Positions 7,829-16,471 of a stretch of DNA of 34,259 nt are shown here, one piece after another; position 1 is the first letter of the stretch, and every line of letters starts with the position of its first letter. Origin of the DNA: Prosthecobacter debontii (GTDB taxonomy: Bacteria > Verrucomicrobiota > Verrucomicrobiia > Chthoniobacterales > Chthoniobacteraceae); assembly GCA_945861385.1 (NCBI GenBank), contig CAMAUI010000045.1:1-34259 (forward strand). The letters are read 5' to 3'. The position numbers and the translations under genes were made by a program. The notes beneath the pieces are model-generated. The model saw only the letters and a program-made list of their open reading frames with translations, was not told the origin of the DNA and did not search any database.

Positions 7829-8925
7829 CTACTTCGCGGCGTCGGGGATCAGGTTGATGACCACCTTGTCGATCTCGCCGGTGAAGCGGAAGTGGTCCTT
7901 CGCCTTGTAGTTGTTCGAGACGGGCGTGCCGTTGTCAACGCCGACATCGAAGGTCTCGCTGAGCGAGAAAGTGCCGGGGACGGTTTTCTCAATGGGCGCC
8001 TCCGCGACTTTCTTGCCGTTCACCCATAGCTCGCCGGTGCCTTTGAGCATCCCGGTCTTCACGAAGTTGAATTTGAGGTCCACCTTCCCCTTCGGCAGCT
8101 TGGGCGAGACGACGGAGTAGCGCGCGGCGTTAAAGAAGTTGTAGTCGTAATGCAGCTTGCCGTCGGCGATGAACAGGGTGTAGCCGCCATTCACGCCGCC
8201 ACAGGCGACGATGACTCCTTCTTCTTTGCCCTTCAGGTCGAGCGTGGTTTCGATGGTGTGCGACTTGTTCTTGATCGGCGCGGAGACGGCCTCGGCGATG
8301 CGCTCGGCTCCGGGCGCGTAGTAGGTGAAGTTCGTCTTGTCGCCAAAGGCGCGGGCGAATTGCTTGGCGAGGCGGCTGTTCACGTCGTCGTAGAGGGGAT
8401 AGACGTTGTTCTTCCACGCATGCTCGTCCCAGACCTTCTGGAGTTCCGCCAGTTTGTCGGGGTTCGTGGCCGCGAGGTCGTTGGACTCGGAGAAGTCCTC
8501 GTTGATGTTATACAGTTCCCACTTGTCCTTCGCGAAGTCGAAGGTGCCGGCGGTCACCCACGGCATACGATTGCCGTGGATGGTCACGGCTTTCCAACCG
8601 TCCTTATACATCGCCCGGCTGCCGAGTTGCTCGTAATACTGCTCGGTGCGGGCGGAGGGCGCGTCGGCCTTGTCGAAGGAGTAGGCGAGGCTGATGCCAT
8701 CGAGAGGCATCTGCTTCACGCCTTCCATGTCTTCGTTGAACTTGGTGCCGGTGACTTCCAGCGCCGTGACCATAAGGTCGGTCACGTAGCCGTATTGATT
8801 GCGAATCTCGCCCTTGGCCTTGATGCCCTTGGGCCAGGTGATGATGAGCGCGTCGGCGGTGGCGGCGCGGCGGTGCTGAGTGCAGCGGTGGCGAGAAGGA
8901 TGACGATGATGCGGGTGGTATTCAT
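7829..8925 (-). pseudogene. Arylsulfatase remnant: signal peptide joined out of frame to the C-terminal part
   Basis: From ATG 8925 a good signal peptide is read (MNTTRIIVILLATAALSTAA), but this frame stops near 8782. In the next frame the sequence continues as an arylsulfatase: LIITWPKGIKAKGEIR, a stretch normally met in the last third of the enzyme, followed by QYGYVTDLMVTALEVTG and the family's closing section with a concanavalin-like lectin portion (ETTLDLKGKEEGVIVACGG to RFTGEIDKVVINL). The formylglycine motif (CxPxR), metal ligands and active-site lysine region are absent. A deletion of several hundred residues plus a frame change has occurred near 8850-8890. An intact-looking 318-codon frame (7829-8785) remains, but it cannot be a sulfatase. 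A 9-base direct repeat (GCGGTGGCG at 8856-8864 and 8885-8893) lies at the junction. An assembly error is an alternative. Confidence 0.8.
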
Positions 8926-9024
8926 GATTGATGTCCGGTTTTGGCGATGATGCCTGCGGGTGTCACCCAGAAAATCTACCTGGCATATTGCACAAATCAT
9001 CCCCTGCCATGTGTTTGCCGCTGC

Positions 9025-10764
9025 TTACTTCCGGCGCACGTACACTTGGAACCGCTCGCGAAAGTGAAACTGCCCCGCAAACTCGTAGTTCTCACTGATC
9101 CACCGCACCGCCGGCGCCGCCCACACCGTGAATCGCGAATCCTCGTGCATGTTCACCGCCCAATCGTTGAAGACAATGACCGCCGGCTTGAATTTTTCAA
9201 AACGCCCGATCGCTTTCGCATTCCAGTTCCTGCCCGCGGTCGCGTTGTCCACATACACATCGCGCTCATAGGTGCGCCGGTCGGCGAGGAGATTCACCGT
9301 CGGCAGGTACGGATAGGCGACAACGCAATCCTCCGGCCCTGCATGCTGCTGGATGACCTCGCGCAGTTTCCTCAGGTCCTCGATCTCCTTCGACTGCACG
9401 TACACACGCACGCCGTTGTCGCCCTCGAACAACACTTTGTTCGCCCAGCGAATCGCGATCGTTCCCGTCCACCGGTCGTTGATCATCCGCGCCAGATAAA
9501 GCCCCGCGTGCAGCGCCATGACCACGCCGAGCACCGCGAGCAATCTTTTTGAAAACAGCGATCCGCGGCCGATCAGGAACCACGCCCCGGCTGTTCCCGC
9601 CCAAAAACACGGCATGAACTCCGACAAATGCGGCGGATCGGGCCTGAAAAACCAGAACTGCGGAAAGACCGTGAGCGCCCCGCCGATGAGAATCAGCGCC
9701 GCAAGCGGACGCGTTGTTTCACCGCGGCGCAACCCCGTCACCCACTGCCAGCATGCGAGGGCGGCGAGCACGCCAAGCGTCAGCAGCGGCAGGTGCGAGA
9801 GGATCACAAACGCATACACAAGCCACGGCTCCTTCACATTCTTCGCATCGGCAAAGGCCGGGCGCTTGAGAATCTCACGCCTGAACTTTTCCGCCGGGGC
9901 GCCGGGCTGTGCAACATTGTCAGCCGGAGTCTTCCGCGCCTCCGTCTTCCACTGCACAAGCCCGAGTGTGAGCTTCCCGATCCAGTTCGGATATTGCGCC
10001 ACAAACTCCGCCCGGTACCCACGCGCCGTCGCATGCCACAGCACCGGGAGATGCGCCGCAAAGGCAAGCACCCACACGATCGTGATTCCCACTGCAACGA
10101 CACGGGCGCGTGCAACGATGCTCCCACCCCGTTCCGCAAGCCTCGCCAGCAGCATCAACGTCCACAGCACCGTGAAGAAAACACCGAGATCAATGCGGAT
10201 CAAATAAGTGAGACCCACTATCAATCCACCGGCAACCGCCGGACGCCAGAGACGCGGAAAGCACAGCGGCACCGCGGTGCCGTACAAGACAAGCAGCGTG
10301 TTCGCCACCGCCAGCAACGGCATGTAGTTTTTGAACGTCATGCCCGGCACGGCGATGAGCATCAGCCCGACGAGGAACGCCACCCACGGCACGCCCGTGC
10401 GTCCCGAGTCACGCCGCGCCTTTTCCACCACAAGGAAACCCAGCACCGCGGCGAGCGTGGACAACGCAAAACAATACACCCGCACCGCCACGTAGCTGAC
10501 CCCTGTCGCCTTGAAGATCCACGTCACGGGATAAAACCACATGACGTTATAATTGAGCGCCACATCGCGGATCGGCACTTCGCCCGCCATGAGCCGCTGC
10601 GCTCCGAGTGCGACGGTGCCGCCCTCATCGCGAAAGTTCACCCCATGCCGGTAGTAGCTGCCGTAGTAACAAAGCGCCACCATGAGCAGCAGCACCACCC
10701 ACGGCCATCGTTGGGAGGCCATGCGGTGGAGCCTCGGCATCTTATTTGCGATCAGGCTGCTCAT
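9025..10764 (-). CDS. Multi-pass membrane protein, GT39/ArnT-like glycosyltransferase
   Basis: 579 residues with about ten to twelve hydrophobic helices spread over residues 18-430. The first extracytoplasmic loop carries NFRDEGGTVALGAQRL and GEVPIRDVALNYNVMWFY. The Asp-Glu after the first helix followed by a G-x-P-x-R-D segment is the usual GT-C layout of GT39/GT83 polyprenyl-phosphate-sugar transferases. The C-terminal 140 residues are soluble and end in basic residues (RFQVYVRRK), with KEIEDLRKLREVIQQHA as a helix and ERDVYVDNATAGRNW after it. It probably moves a sugar from a lipid carrier to a lipid or protein on the outside of the inner membrane; the acceptor is not evident. It stands alone, with a 247-base gap to the tmRNA gene. 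Confidence 0.8.
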   Translation of the reverse strand: MSSLIANKMPRLHRMASQRWPWVVLLLMVALCYYGSYYRHGVNFRDEGGTVALGAQRLMAGEVPIRDVALNYNVMWFYPVTWIFKATGVSYVAVRVYCFALSTLAAVLGFLVVEKARRDSGRTGVPWVAFLVGLMLIAVPGMTFKNYMPLLAVANTLLVLYGTAVPLCFPRLWRPAVAGGLIVGLTYLIRIDLGVFFTVLWTLMLLARLAERGGSIVARARVVAVGITIVWVLAFAAHLPVLWHATARGYRAEFVAQYPNWIGKLTLGLVQWKTEARKTPADNVAQPGAPAEKFRREILKRPAFADAKNVKEPWLVYAFVILSHLPLLTLGVLAALACWQWVTGLRRGETTRPLAALILIGGALTVFPQFWFFRPDPPHLSEFMPCFWAGTAGAWFLIGRGSLFSKRLLAVLGVVMALHAGLYLARMINDRWTGTIAIRWANKVLFEGDNGVRVYVQSKEIEDLRKLREVIQQHAGPEDCVVAYPYLPTVNLLADRRTYERDVYVDNATAGRNWNAKAIGRFEKFKPAVIVFNDWAVNMHEDSRFTVWAAPAVRWISENYEFAGQFHFRERFQVYVRRK

Positions 10765-11011
10765 TCGGCAAAGCCGGGCTCCGGGTCATTCCCGGCCACT
10801 GCTGTGGACGGCAGGAGTCTGCACAGGCCACTGCCGTGCGGAGTGAATTTCGTTGCGGAATGGTGAGCCGGGAAAATCCATCACTGCCGCAACGCTACCC
10901 GCTGCCGCCATTCGCTCACAAGGCAATTGCAAGAACCTCCGTGGCCGGATTGCGTGAAAGCATCTCTTGCAACGCGCGAATTGCAAACTAGGCTGCGCGT
11001 CTCCTCAAAAA
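10765..11011. other. Intergenic region upstream of tmRNA and the membrane glycosyltransferase
   Basis: No convincing gene is visible. Frames on both strands here lack family resemblance and start signals. The region must hold the promoters of the divergent membrane-protein gene and the tmRNA gene. Confidence 0.6.
10967..10994 (+). promoter_or_regulatory. Weak candidate promoter for the tmRNA gene
   Basis: TTGCAA at 10967-10972 could be a -35 box. TAGGCT at 10989-10994, 16 bases further, is a poor -10 match (3 of 6). Transcription would start near 11001, leaving a short leader for RNase P to remove before the mature 5' end at 11012. Confidence 0.3.
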
Positions 11012-11412
11012 GGGGGCGTACTGGTTTCGACTGACCGTCGGAGTCACCGGTCGCATGCCGCGGAAGCCTGGTTGGCCGCGTTAAATCCGCCGGGCAAAAA
11101 ACATAAACGCCAACAGCAATGTTGTCGATGCGACTGATGCTTTCGAGCCTCAGTACGCCCTCGCGGCCTAGTCGCGGGAGAGTCCTTTAATGGACCAGTG
11201 GTTCCCGGCGGACGCCTCTAAGCCGGGAGCCAATACCAGAGGCTGGTTCGCAGCGGGATTGACCGCCGCCGCGGATGAGAGAACCCGCGGACAATCGGCC
11301 CTGCGTTGCGCGCCCGTTCGCGACGCAGGGGCTAAAGCCAAAAGCGGAGCTACGCATGTAGAAGCTTGTGGCAAAGCCGGACAGGACAGGGGTTCAACTC
11401 CCCTCGCCTCCA
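11012..11412 (+). ncRNA. ssrA: Transfer-messenger RNA (tmRNA)
   Basis: The 5' end GGGGGCGTACTGGTTTCGAC is the tmRNA signature. Its first seven bases (11012-11018) pair fully, with one G-U, with CGCCTCC at 11405-11411 to form the acceptor stem; A11412 is the discriminator base. The T-arm GGGGTTCAACTCCCC lies just before the 3' end. CCA is not encoded, so it must be added by CCA-adding enzyme. The tag reading frame resumes at GCA 11094 and ends at TAG 11169-11171. It gives a 25-residue tag that starts AKNINANSN and ends FEPQYALAA, the ALAA end being the degron recognised by ClpXP/ClpAP. The RNA rescues stalled ribosomes with SmpB. It is a one-piece, not permuted, form. Confidence 0.96.
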
Positions 11413-11420
11413 CTTCCCCG

Positions 11421-11438
11421 CGCCGGATTTCGCCGGCG
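11421..11438. terminator. Small hairpin between tmRNA and pgi, possible shared terminator
   Basis: CGCCGG at 11421-11426 pairs with CCGGCG at 11433-11438 across a 6-base loop. It lies in the 36 bases between the tmRNA 3' end and the pgi stop, two converging genes. There is no T-tract, so the call rests on position. Confidence 0.4.
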
Positions 11439-11448
11439 ACGGCCGGGG

Positions 11449-12993
11449 CTACGCGAGCGCGAATGTCTGCCCGGCGGGCGCCCCACGACCGGTCTGTTTC
11501 ACCGCTGCATCGTTCGCCGCAAGGTGCGTCAGCGCGTGGAAAACATCCTCAGGATCAAGCTGCGCCTTCGCCGCGATCTGCCCTGCAGTTTGCGGCTGCG
11601 CGGAAAGTGCCGCACGCACCGCGCGCTGAGTCGCCAGCACCGCCGCGGCGGCCTTCTTCCCCGCCTCGACGCCGGGCTGGTGGTACGCGTTGATGTTCAC
11701 GAGCGTCGCATAGAATCCCACGGCTCGCTCGAACAGCGCGATGAGCGCGCCCACCGTGTTCGCGTTCACTTCGGGGATGCTGATGGTCAGGTTGTCCCGC
11801 CCACCCTCGTAGAGCGCGGTCCGTGTCCCGCGGAGGAAGCCCTGCAGGTAATCCCCGCAATTCGCTCCCGGCTCGACCTCGATGCCCGCCACGCTGCGCG
11901 CCTTGCGGACTTCGATCAGCGTCGCGAAGAAATTGTTCACGCCATCGCGGAGCTGCTGCACGTACGCGTGCTGGTCGGTCGAGCCCTTGTTGCCGTACAC
12001 CGCGATCCCCTGCTCGGCCACGTTGCCGTCGAGATCCAGTTTCTTCCCGAGGCTCTCCATCACGAGCTGCTGGAGGTATTTCGAGAAAAGCGCCAGCCGG
12101 TCCTTGTAGGGCAGCACCACCATGTCCTTCGCACCCCTGCCGCCGCCGGCAAAATGCCACGCAAGCGCGAGAAGCATCGCGGGATTTTTCCGCGTATCCG
12201 CCACGCGCGTCCACTCGTCCATCGCTGCGGCGCCGTCGAGGATGCCTTGCACATCCACGCCCTGCAGGGCCAGCGGGACAAGGCCCACCGCACTCATTAC
12301 GCTGGTGCGGCCGCCCACCCAGTCCCACATCGGGAACCGCGCGAGCCAGCCGTTCTTCTGCGCATATTGGTCGAGCAGCGAGCCCGCGCCCGTGACCGCC
12401 ACCGCGTGCGAGGAAAACTTCACGCCCGCCTTCGCGTACGCCGCCTCCGCCTCCAGCATGCCGTTGCGCGTCTCGGGCGTGCTTCCGCTCTTGGAGATGA
12501 CGACACAGAGCGTGTGATCCAGCCGGTGCTCCAGCCGGTGCAACACGCGGTCAATTCCATCCGGATCCGTGTTGTCGAAGAAATGCAGCGCGATTTTTTC
12601 CTCCGGGCTCGCGAGCGCGTCGGAGACGAATTGCGGCCCCAGCGCCGATCCGCCGATGCCGATCACCAGCACCTCTGAGAATTTCCCGCTCTTCCGCACT
12701 TCCAGCGAAAATCCGCGGATGTTTGCGTAGCACGATGCGATCTCGTCCTGCAGTTCCTTCGTCGGCGCAAGCTCCGCCGCGCGCAGCCAGTAGTGCCCCA
12801 CCATGCGCTTCTCATCGGGGTTTGCGATCGCGCCCTTCTCGAGTTCAGCCATCGCGGCAAACGCCTTTTCCGCGCGAGGCTCCATTCCCGCAAGCCACTC
12901 ATCGGTGAAACGCACGCGGCTTACATCGAGCGACACGCCGAGCTTTTCATCCGAGACGAAAAATTTCTGATAACGATCCCAAAGTGATTTCAT
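11449..12993 (-). CDS. pgi: Glucose-6-phosphate isomerase
   Basis: 514 residues. Interconverts glucose-6-phosphate and fructose-6-phosphate in glycolysis and gluconeogenesis in the cytoplasm. Family motifs are clear: [16 protein letters not shown] (about 109-124), [15 protein letters not shown], the PGI signature region [36 protein letters not shown] with the conserved Gln/His, and [17 protein letters not shown] with a catalytic Lys near the C-terminal side. After the SIS core a tail of about 70 residues ([34 protein letters not shown]) looks like a winged-helix extension. The gene is the last of a minus-strand run after argF and converges on tmRNA. An 81-base gap separates it from argF, so it may also have its own promoter. 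Confidence 0.97.
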   Translation of the reverse strand: MKSLWDRYQKFFVSDEKLGVSLDVSRVRFTDEWLAGMEPRAEKAFAAMAELEKGAIANPDEKRMVGHYWLRAAELAPTKELQDEIASCYANIRGFSLEVRKSGKFSEVLVIGIGGSALGPQFVSDALASPEEKIALHFFDNTDPDGIDRVLHRLEHRLDHTLCVVISKSGSTPETRNGMLEAEAAYAKAGVKFSSHAVAVTGAGSLLDQYAQKNGWLARFPMWDWVGGRTSVMSAVGLVPLALQGVDVQGILDGAAAMDEWTRVADTRKNPAMLLALAWHFAGGGRGAKDMVVLPYKDRLALFSKYLQQLVMESLGKKLDLDGNVAEQGIAVYGNKGSTDQHAYVQQLRDGVNNFFATLIEVRKARSVAGIEVEPGANCGDYLQGFLRGTRTALYEGGRDNLTISIPEVNANTVGALIALFERAVGFYATLVNINAYHQPGVEAGKKAAAAVLATQRAVRAALSAQPQTAGQIAAKAQLDPEDVFHALTHLAANDAAVKQTGRGAPAGQTFALA

Positions 12994-13074
12994 AGGAGCG
13001 CATCAAAGCGATCCCTCTCGCGCCCCGCAAGCAACCATCGCCGGGCATTTTTCCGCCCGATCCCTCGGATCCGC

Positions 13075-14019
13075 TTACCCGCGCGCCTCAGCCAGCATCC
13101 AAAGAACTGCCTTCTGCGCATGCAGACGGTTTTCCGCCTGGTCGAAAATCGTGGCCGCGTTTGCCTCGAAGGTCTCCTCGTCAATCTCCTTGCCGCGATA
13201 CGCCGGCAGGCAATGCATCACCAGCGCGCCGGGCTTTGCGAGCGCCACGAGCCGGGCGTTGATTTGATAGCCGCCCAATTGCGCCATGCGGTATGCGCTT
13301 TCCTCCTCCTTGCCCATGCTCACCCAGACATCGGTATAGAGCACATCCGCGCCTCTGGCCGCGGCTTCCAGATCGTCAGTCACAACGAGCCGCCCGCCCT
13401 GGGGATTAGAGCAAGTCGCCCCGTGAGCGCCGGGAAAAGCCCGCGCGATCACCGCCGGGTCAGGCTGGAATTCCGCCGGCGCAGCGATGCGCAGTTCGAA
13501 GTCGAGTTTCGACGCCGCCCACAGCCAGGACACCGGGACATTGCATGCGCCATCGCCGATGAACGCCACCACCTTGCCCGCGAAGGAACCAAGCTTTTCG
13601 TTCACCGTCTGCAAGTCCGCAAGGATCTGGCACGGATGCTCGCTGTCCGTGAGCGCATTGATCGTGGGGATGCCGCTGAAACGCGCAAAGTCCTCCACCT
13701 CGCTTTGCGCGAAAGTGCGGATCACCGCCCCCTGGCACATCCGTCCCAGCACCCGCGCCGTGTCCGCGATCGGCTCGCCGCGCCCGAGCTGGATGTCATC
13801 CGCAGCGAGGAAAAACACATCGCCTCCCAGTTCGCGGATCCCGACCTCGAAGGACACGCGCGTCCGCGTCGAAGACTTGGAAAACATCAGCGCCCAGCAT
13901 TGGTGGCGCAGGGGATGTTTCTCGTGGGCTCCGCGCGTTTTTTTCATCCTGGCGGCAAGCCCGAGGATCGCATGCATCTCGTCCCGCGAGAGCGATTCAA
14001 TGGAGAGCAGATGGTTCAT
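13075..14019 (-). CDS. argF: Ornithine carbamoyltransferase
   Basis: 314 residues from ATG 14019. I chose it over ATG 14070 because it gives the usual family length and starts with MNHLLSIESLSRDE. The enzyme makes citrulline from ornithine and carbamoyl phosphate in arginine synthesis. Motifs: SSTRTR (49-54) binds carbamoyl phosphate, HPCQ (128-131), FIGDGACNVPVS (153-164), DVWVSMGKEE (230-239), the ornithine-type SMG segment, and HCLPAYRG (269-276) with the catalytic Cys. HPCQ, SMG and HCLP together identify it as ornithine rather than aspartate carbamoyltransferase. An acetylornithine transcarbamylase is less likely, though not excluded. It follows maf by 96 bases. No ARG-box was sought. 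Confidence 0.94.
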   Translation of the reverse strand: MNHLLSIESLSRDEMHAILGLAARMKKTRGAHEKHPLRHQCWALMFSKSSTRTRVSFEVGIRELGGDVFFLAADDIQLGRGEPIADTARVLGRMCQGAVIRTFAQSEVEDFARFSGIPTINALTDSEHPCQILADLQTVNEKLGSFAGKVVAFIGDGACNVPVSWLWAASKLDFELRIAAPAEFQPDPAVIARAFPGAHGATCSNPQGGRLVVTDDLEAAARGADVLYTDVWVSMGKEEESAYRMAQLGGYQINARLVALAKPGALVMHCLPAYRGKEIDEETFEANAATIFDQAENRLHAQKAVLWMLAEARG

Positions 14020-14115
14020 GTCGAAGTTCCCCGTGCGGAAAAGGGCGCGGAAAATGACCGGATCAGACAACTACGCAAGCCGCATTTCGCCCCGCATGAG
14101 CTGTCCGCTGGCGGT

Positions 14116-14730
14116 TCATTTCAAAAAAGCACCCAGCACCACGCCCAGTCGCTCCATCGGCAGGCCGATGACATTGGTGTGGCTCCCATCCACCCGCGCG
14201 ATCATTTCGCCACGGTCATCCTGCGCCGCATACGCGCCGGCCTTGTCGAGCGGATGGATGCGGGAAAGGTAGCGCCGGAGAAATGCGTCGTTTCTTTTCC
14301 GAAAGTGAACCTGCGAGACCTCCACAAAGCCCTGCTCCCTCCCCTGGCCGATGATCCACACGCCGGAATAGACCTCGTGAGTCCGTCCATTCAAACGCGA
14401 GAGCATCGCAAACGCCCCAGCCATCGTCGCCGGCTTCCCGAGGACCCGTCCCTCGAAAAAAACCTCGGTGTCCACCGCGAGGATCACCGACCCGGCGTGC
14501 CGCAGCGCGACGGCCCGGGCTTTCGCGCGGGCATTGGCCAGCACGGTTTCGCCAGGTGAAAGGTGCGCGGGAGCAATCTCCTCCACGCCGTCCGGAACCA
14601 CGACCTCGAAGTCATAACCATGCCCGGCGAGCAGGCTGCGCCGCCGCGGTGATGACGAAGCCAGAATGAGTGAAGGCCGGGCTCGCGGCCCGGCCTTCAC
14701 TGAATCATCGGTTGCCTTCCGCCGGGTCAC
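14116..14730 (-). CDS. maf: Maf-like nucleoside triphosphate pyrophosphatase
   Basis: 204 residues from GTG 14730, whose bases overlap the TGA of the preceding DUF4412 gene (GTGA). Maf proteins hydrolyse dTTP/UTP or modified NTPs to monophosphates and are linked to house-cleaning and division arrest. Motifs: LILASSSPRRRSLL at the N-terminus, ETVLANARAKA, AVDTEV with the catalytic Asp, LGKPATMAGAFAML, KAGAYAAQD and GSHTNVIGLPME. Here AVDTEV stands where many family members have AADTVV. The N-terminal 20 residues before LILASS contain a perfect 14-base palindrome at 14669-14701, so the true start could be the internal GTG within it. It is followed by argF. Confidence 0.92.
   Translation of the reverse strand: MTRRKATDDSVKAGPRARPSLILASSSPRRRSLLAGHGYDFEVVVPDGVEEIAPAHLSPGETVLANARAKARAVALRHAGSVILAVDTEVFFEGRVLGKPATMAGAFAMLSRLNGRTHEVYSGVWIIGQGREQGFVEVSQVHFRKRNDAFLRRYLSRIHPLDKAGAYAAQDDRGEMIARVDGSHTNVIGLPMERLGVVLGAFLK
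14669..14701. repeat. Perfect 14-base inverted repeat inside the maf 5' end
   Basis: AGTGAAGGCCGGGC at 14669-14682 is the exact complement of 14688-14701, with a 5-base loop TCGCG. It lies across codons near the start of maf and directly after the DUF4412 gene, where one would expect a terminator. It may be a terminator later absorbed by a shifted start, an attenuator, or a dispersed REP-like element. Confidence 0.8.
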
Positions 14731-15383
14731 TTCAGCGACGGCACTTTCATCTCCTGGTACCCTTCCGGCAGCGCAAACTCGCCGTCAGCCACGTCCTGTT
14801 CGGACGCCTTGACCAGAACGGAAGTCACCTTTCCAACAGCGGTGGCGATCTCGCTTTTTACCACCATGCCCGGCAGGTTGAACTTGCTTGGATCGAAGCC
14901 GCTTCCGCCCGTCGCGGCGCTGAGTTTATTCGTCTGCTCCATGATGGTTTTGTAGTTCGGGAAATCCTTCGCGACCCACATCTTCATCGCGCCCCCGCCC
15001 GTCTTGACCTCGTAAATCTCGGAATCCCACTCACCGATCTTTTCCTTTTCCCCGGTGGCCTTCGGCTGCTCGATCTTCGCCAGGTCTATGCCTGTCTGTT
15101 TCTGCGCTGCCTCAGCCTGCTTCTTCGCATCGGCGATGTTCATCTTCATGGCCATCTTCTGCGAATGGATGAGCGTCGTCATGTCTCCGGACTTTGCATC
15201 CATGATGACCGTCATCTTCCCCGCGGGGCCAGCGGGCATGTCCATGCGGGCTTTGTCGCCCTTGATCTTGATCGTCATGTTGCCATTCATGAATGGGGAT
15301 TCCATCTTCTGCTCGACGACGATGTCGGCGCTGGCAAATTCTGCGGCAAGACAGAGGGTGACTGTTGTTAGGAGTGTTTTCAT
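14727..15383 (-). CDS. Secreted DUF4412-type protein
   Basis: 218 residues from ATG 15383, chosen because it gives a signal peptide (MKTLLTTVTLCLAAEFASA) while the longer frame from 15485 gives an arginine-rich non-signal start. The mature protein opens with DIVVEQKMESPFMNGNMTIKIKG and has repeating strand-like pieces (ARMDMPAG, MTVIMDAKSGDMTTLIH, KMAMKMN), typical of the DUF4412 family, which is Met/Asp-rich and extracytoplasmic. The middle (about 80-110) is a Lys/Gln/Ala-rich helix. The later segment EIYEVKTGGGAMKMWVAKDFPNY is also typical. Function is not established; ligand or metal binding has been suggested by resemblance only. Its stop overlaps the GTG start of maf. Confidence 0.78.
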   Translation of the reverse strand: MKTLLTTVTLCLAAEFASADIVVEQKMESPFMNGNMTIKIKGDKARMDMPAGPAGKMTVIMDAKSGDMTTLIHSQKMAMKMNIADAKKQAEAAQKQTGIDLAKIEQPKATGEKEKIGEWDSEIYEVKTGGGAMKMWVAKDFPNYKTIMEQTNKLSAATGGSGFDPSKFNLPGMVVKSEIATAVGKVTSVLVKASEQDVADGEFALPEGYQEMKVPSLK

Positions 15384-15528
15384 TGGAGTCGCACGGTGCC
15401 CCCCGGAAGGCCGACATGCGAGCCGTTTCTTTCCGGCGTTCCCGCGACGGGCGCAACTCCGCAGTCTCCACACTTGCCATGTCATTTCCTCCCGTTAGAT
15501 TCCGCGCCGTTTTTCCGGCACGCAACGA
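15384..15528. promoter_or_regulatory. Divergent promoter region of the DUF4412 and phospholipid-methyltransferase genes
   Basis: 145 bases without a supported gene lie between two divergent starts. It must hold both promoters; no clear -35/-10 pairs or operators could be identified. Confidence 0.4.
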
Positions 15529-16164
15529 ATGTCCGCACTTTTTCTGAAACGATTCATCCGAAACCCCTTCAAGGTGGCGTCCATCGTGCCGAGTTCACGG
15601 ACGCTCATCCGCCGCGTCTCGGGCAAGATGGACTTCACGGCTCCCCGCGTGATCGCCGAATATGGCCCCGGCGAAGGCTGCCACACGCGCGAGATCGCGA
15701 GGAGGATGCACCGCGAATCCAGGCTGCTCCTTTTTGAACTGGACCCGCAGCTCTGCACGCATCTGAGCGCGCAATTTGCCGGGGATCCCCGTGTGAGCGT
15801 TCACAACACGGACTGCGCCCGCCTTCCCGATGTGCTCGCGGAAGCGATGCTCACGCACTGCGACTACATCGTCTCGGGAATCCCGTTCAGCATTCTGGAA
15901 AAGGAAAAAAAGAGGGAGATCCTCTCCAACACCCATGCCGCCCTCAAGCCGGCGCCGGATTCCGCGTTCATCATTTACCAGGTGACCAACGAACTCCGCG
16001 CACGCGGCCACTGCAACCACTTCGCCCACGCCGAAAGCGAATACTGCCTCGTCAATCTCCCCCCGATGTTTGTAACGACGTTTTACAAACAGGCAAACGG
16101 CCGGACCGCGCACGCAGGGAACGGAAAGAACGGCCGCCGCATGAACGGCAACGGCGCGCACTGA
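15529..16164 (+). CDS. Class I SAM methyltransferase, phospholipid N-methyltransferase-like (COG3963)
   Basis: 211 residues. The N-terminus FLKRFIRNPFKVASIVPSSR is typical of the PmtA/COG3963 group, which converts phosphatidylethanolamine to methylated forms. The SAM-binding motif I is EYGPGEG (44-50), followed by LLLFELDPQL (motif II acidic residue) and IVSGIPFSIL (motif IV, in place of NPP). The family also resembles KsgA-type rRNA dimethylases, but NLPY is absent, so lipid methylation is the better guess. The C-terminal 20 residues are a low-complexity Asn/Gly/Arg tail (GNGKNGRRMNGNGAH). It converges on a small ORF with a 21-base gap. Whether it makes phosphatidylcholine or another methyl lipid is unknown. 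Confidence 0.78.
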   Translation: MSALFLKRFIRNPFKVASIVPSSRTLIRRVSGKMDFTAPRVIAEYGPGEGCHTREIARRMHRESRLLLFELDPQLCTHLSAQFAGDPRVSVHNTDCARLPDVLAEAMLTHCDYIVSGIPFSILEKEKKREILSNTHAALKPAPDSAFIIYQVTNELRARGHCNHFAHAESEYCLVNLPPMFVTTFYKQANGRTAHAGNGKNGRRMNGNGAH

Positions 16165-16185
16165 TCCGCTGCGCCGCGCCCCCAC

Positions 16186-16455
16186 TCATCCCGGTTTCGT
16201 ACCGGGCGGCGTGCGTCCGGCGCCAAAATATTTCTCGCTGCGGTAGCGGAGCCAGACACGGAGAACTTGCGGGATTTTCTCCCGCTCCGGCTTGCTGAGA
16301 CTTTCGTATAGCGCAAGCGCCCTCGCGCGTTCGCCGCGGCATGCACGGTTGTTGTGCGCGTCCCATGCGCTTCGCGCGGCGCGGATGCGGCGGCAGGTTT
16401 CCTTGATCAAAGCTGCGCCGGTGAGCGGCTGGCCGGGCTTGGATTTTGCAGGCAT
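16186..16455 (-). CDS. Small hypothetical protein downstream of the THUMP methyltransferase
   Basis: 89 residues from ATG 16455, 16 bases after the stop of the methyltransferase, so probably co-transcribed. It is Arg/Lys-rich and predicted helical. It starts MPAKSKPGQPLTG and has CRRIRAARSAWDAHNNRACR and YESLSKPEREKIPQVLRVWL, ending near YRSEKYFGAG. The ordered amphipathic helices with conserved-looking aromatic positions make a real gene likely, but I do not recognise the family. The basic character next to an RNA-methyltransferase suggests nucleic acid contact, which is inference. Confidence 0.6.
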   Translation of the reverse strand: MPAKSKPGQPLTGAALIKETCRRIRAARSAWDAHNNRACRGERARALALYESLSKPEREKIPQVLRVWLRYRSEKYFGAGRTPPGTKPG

Positions 16456-16471
16456 CGTCGGAATGGTGCTG

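Noticed and set aside
11168-11413. 81-codon minus-strand frame over the tmRNA gene
   Set aside because: It lies within the tmRNA sequence, so its apparent MEARGVEPLSCP start is only the antisense of the tmRNA T-arm region, a known source of false proteins.
13038-13060. Short hairpin CGGGC/GCCCG between argF and pgi as a terminator
   Set aside because: The stem is only 5 bases and could be chance in GC-rich DNA.
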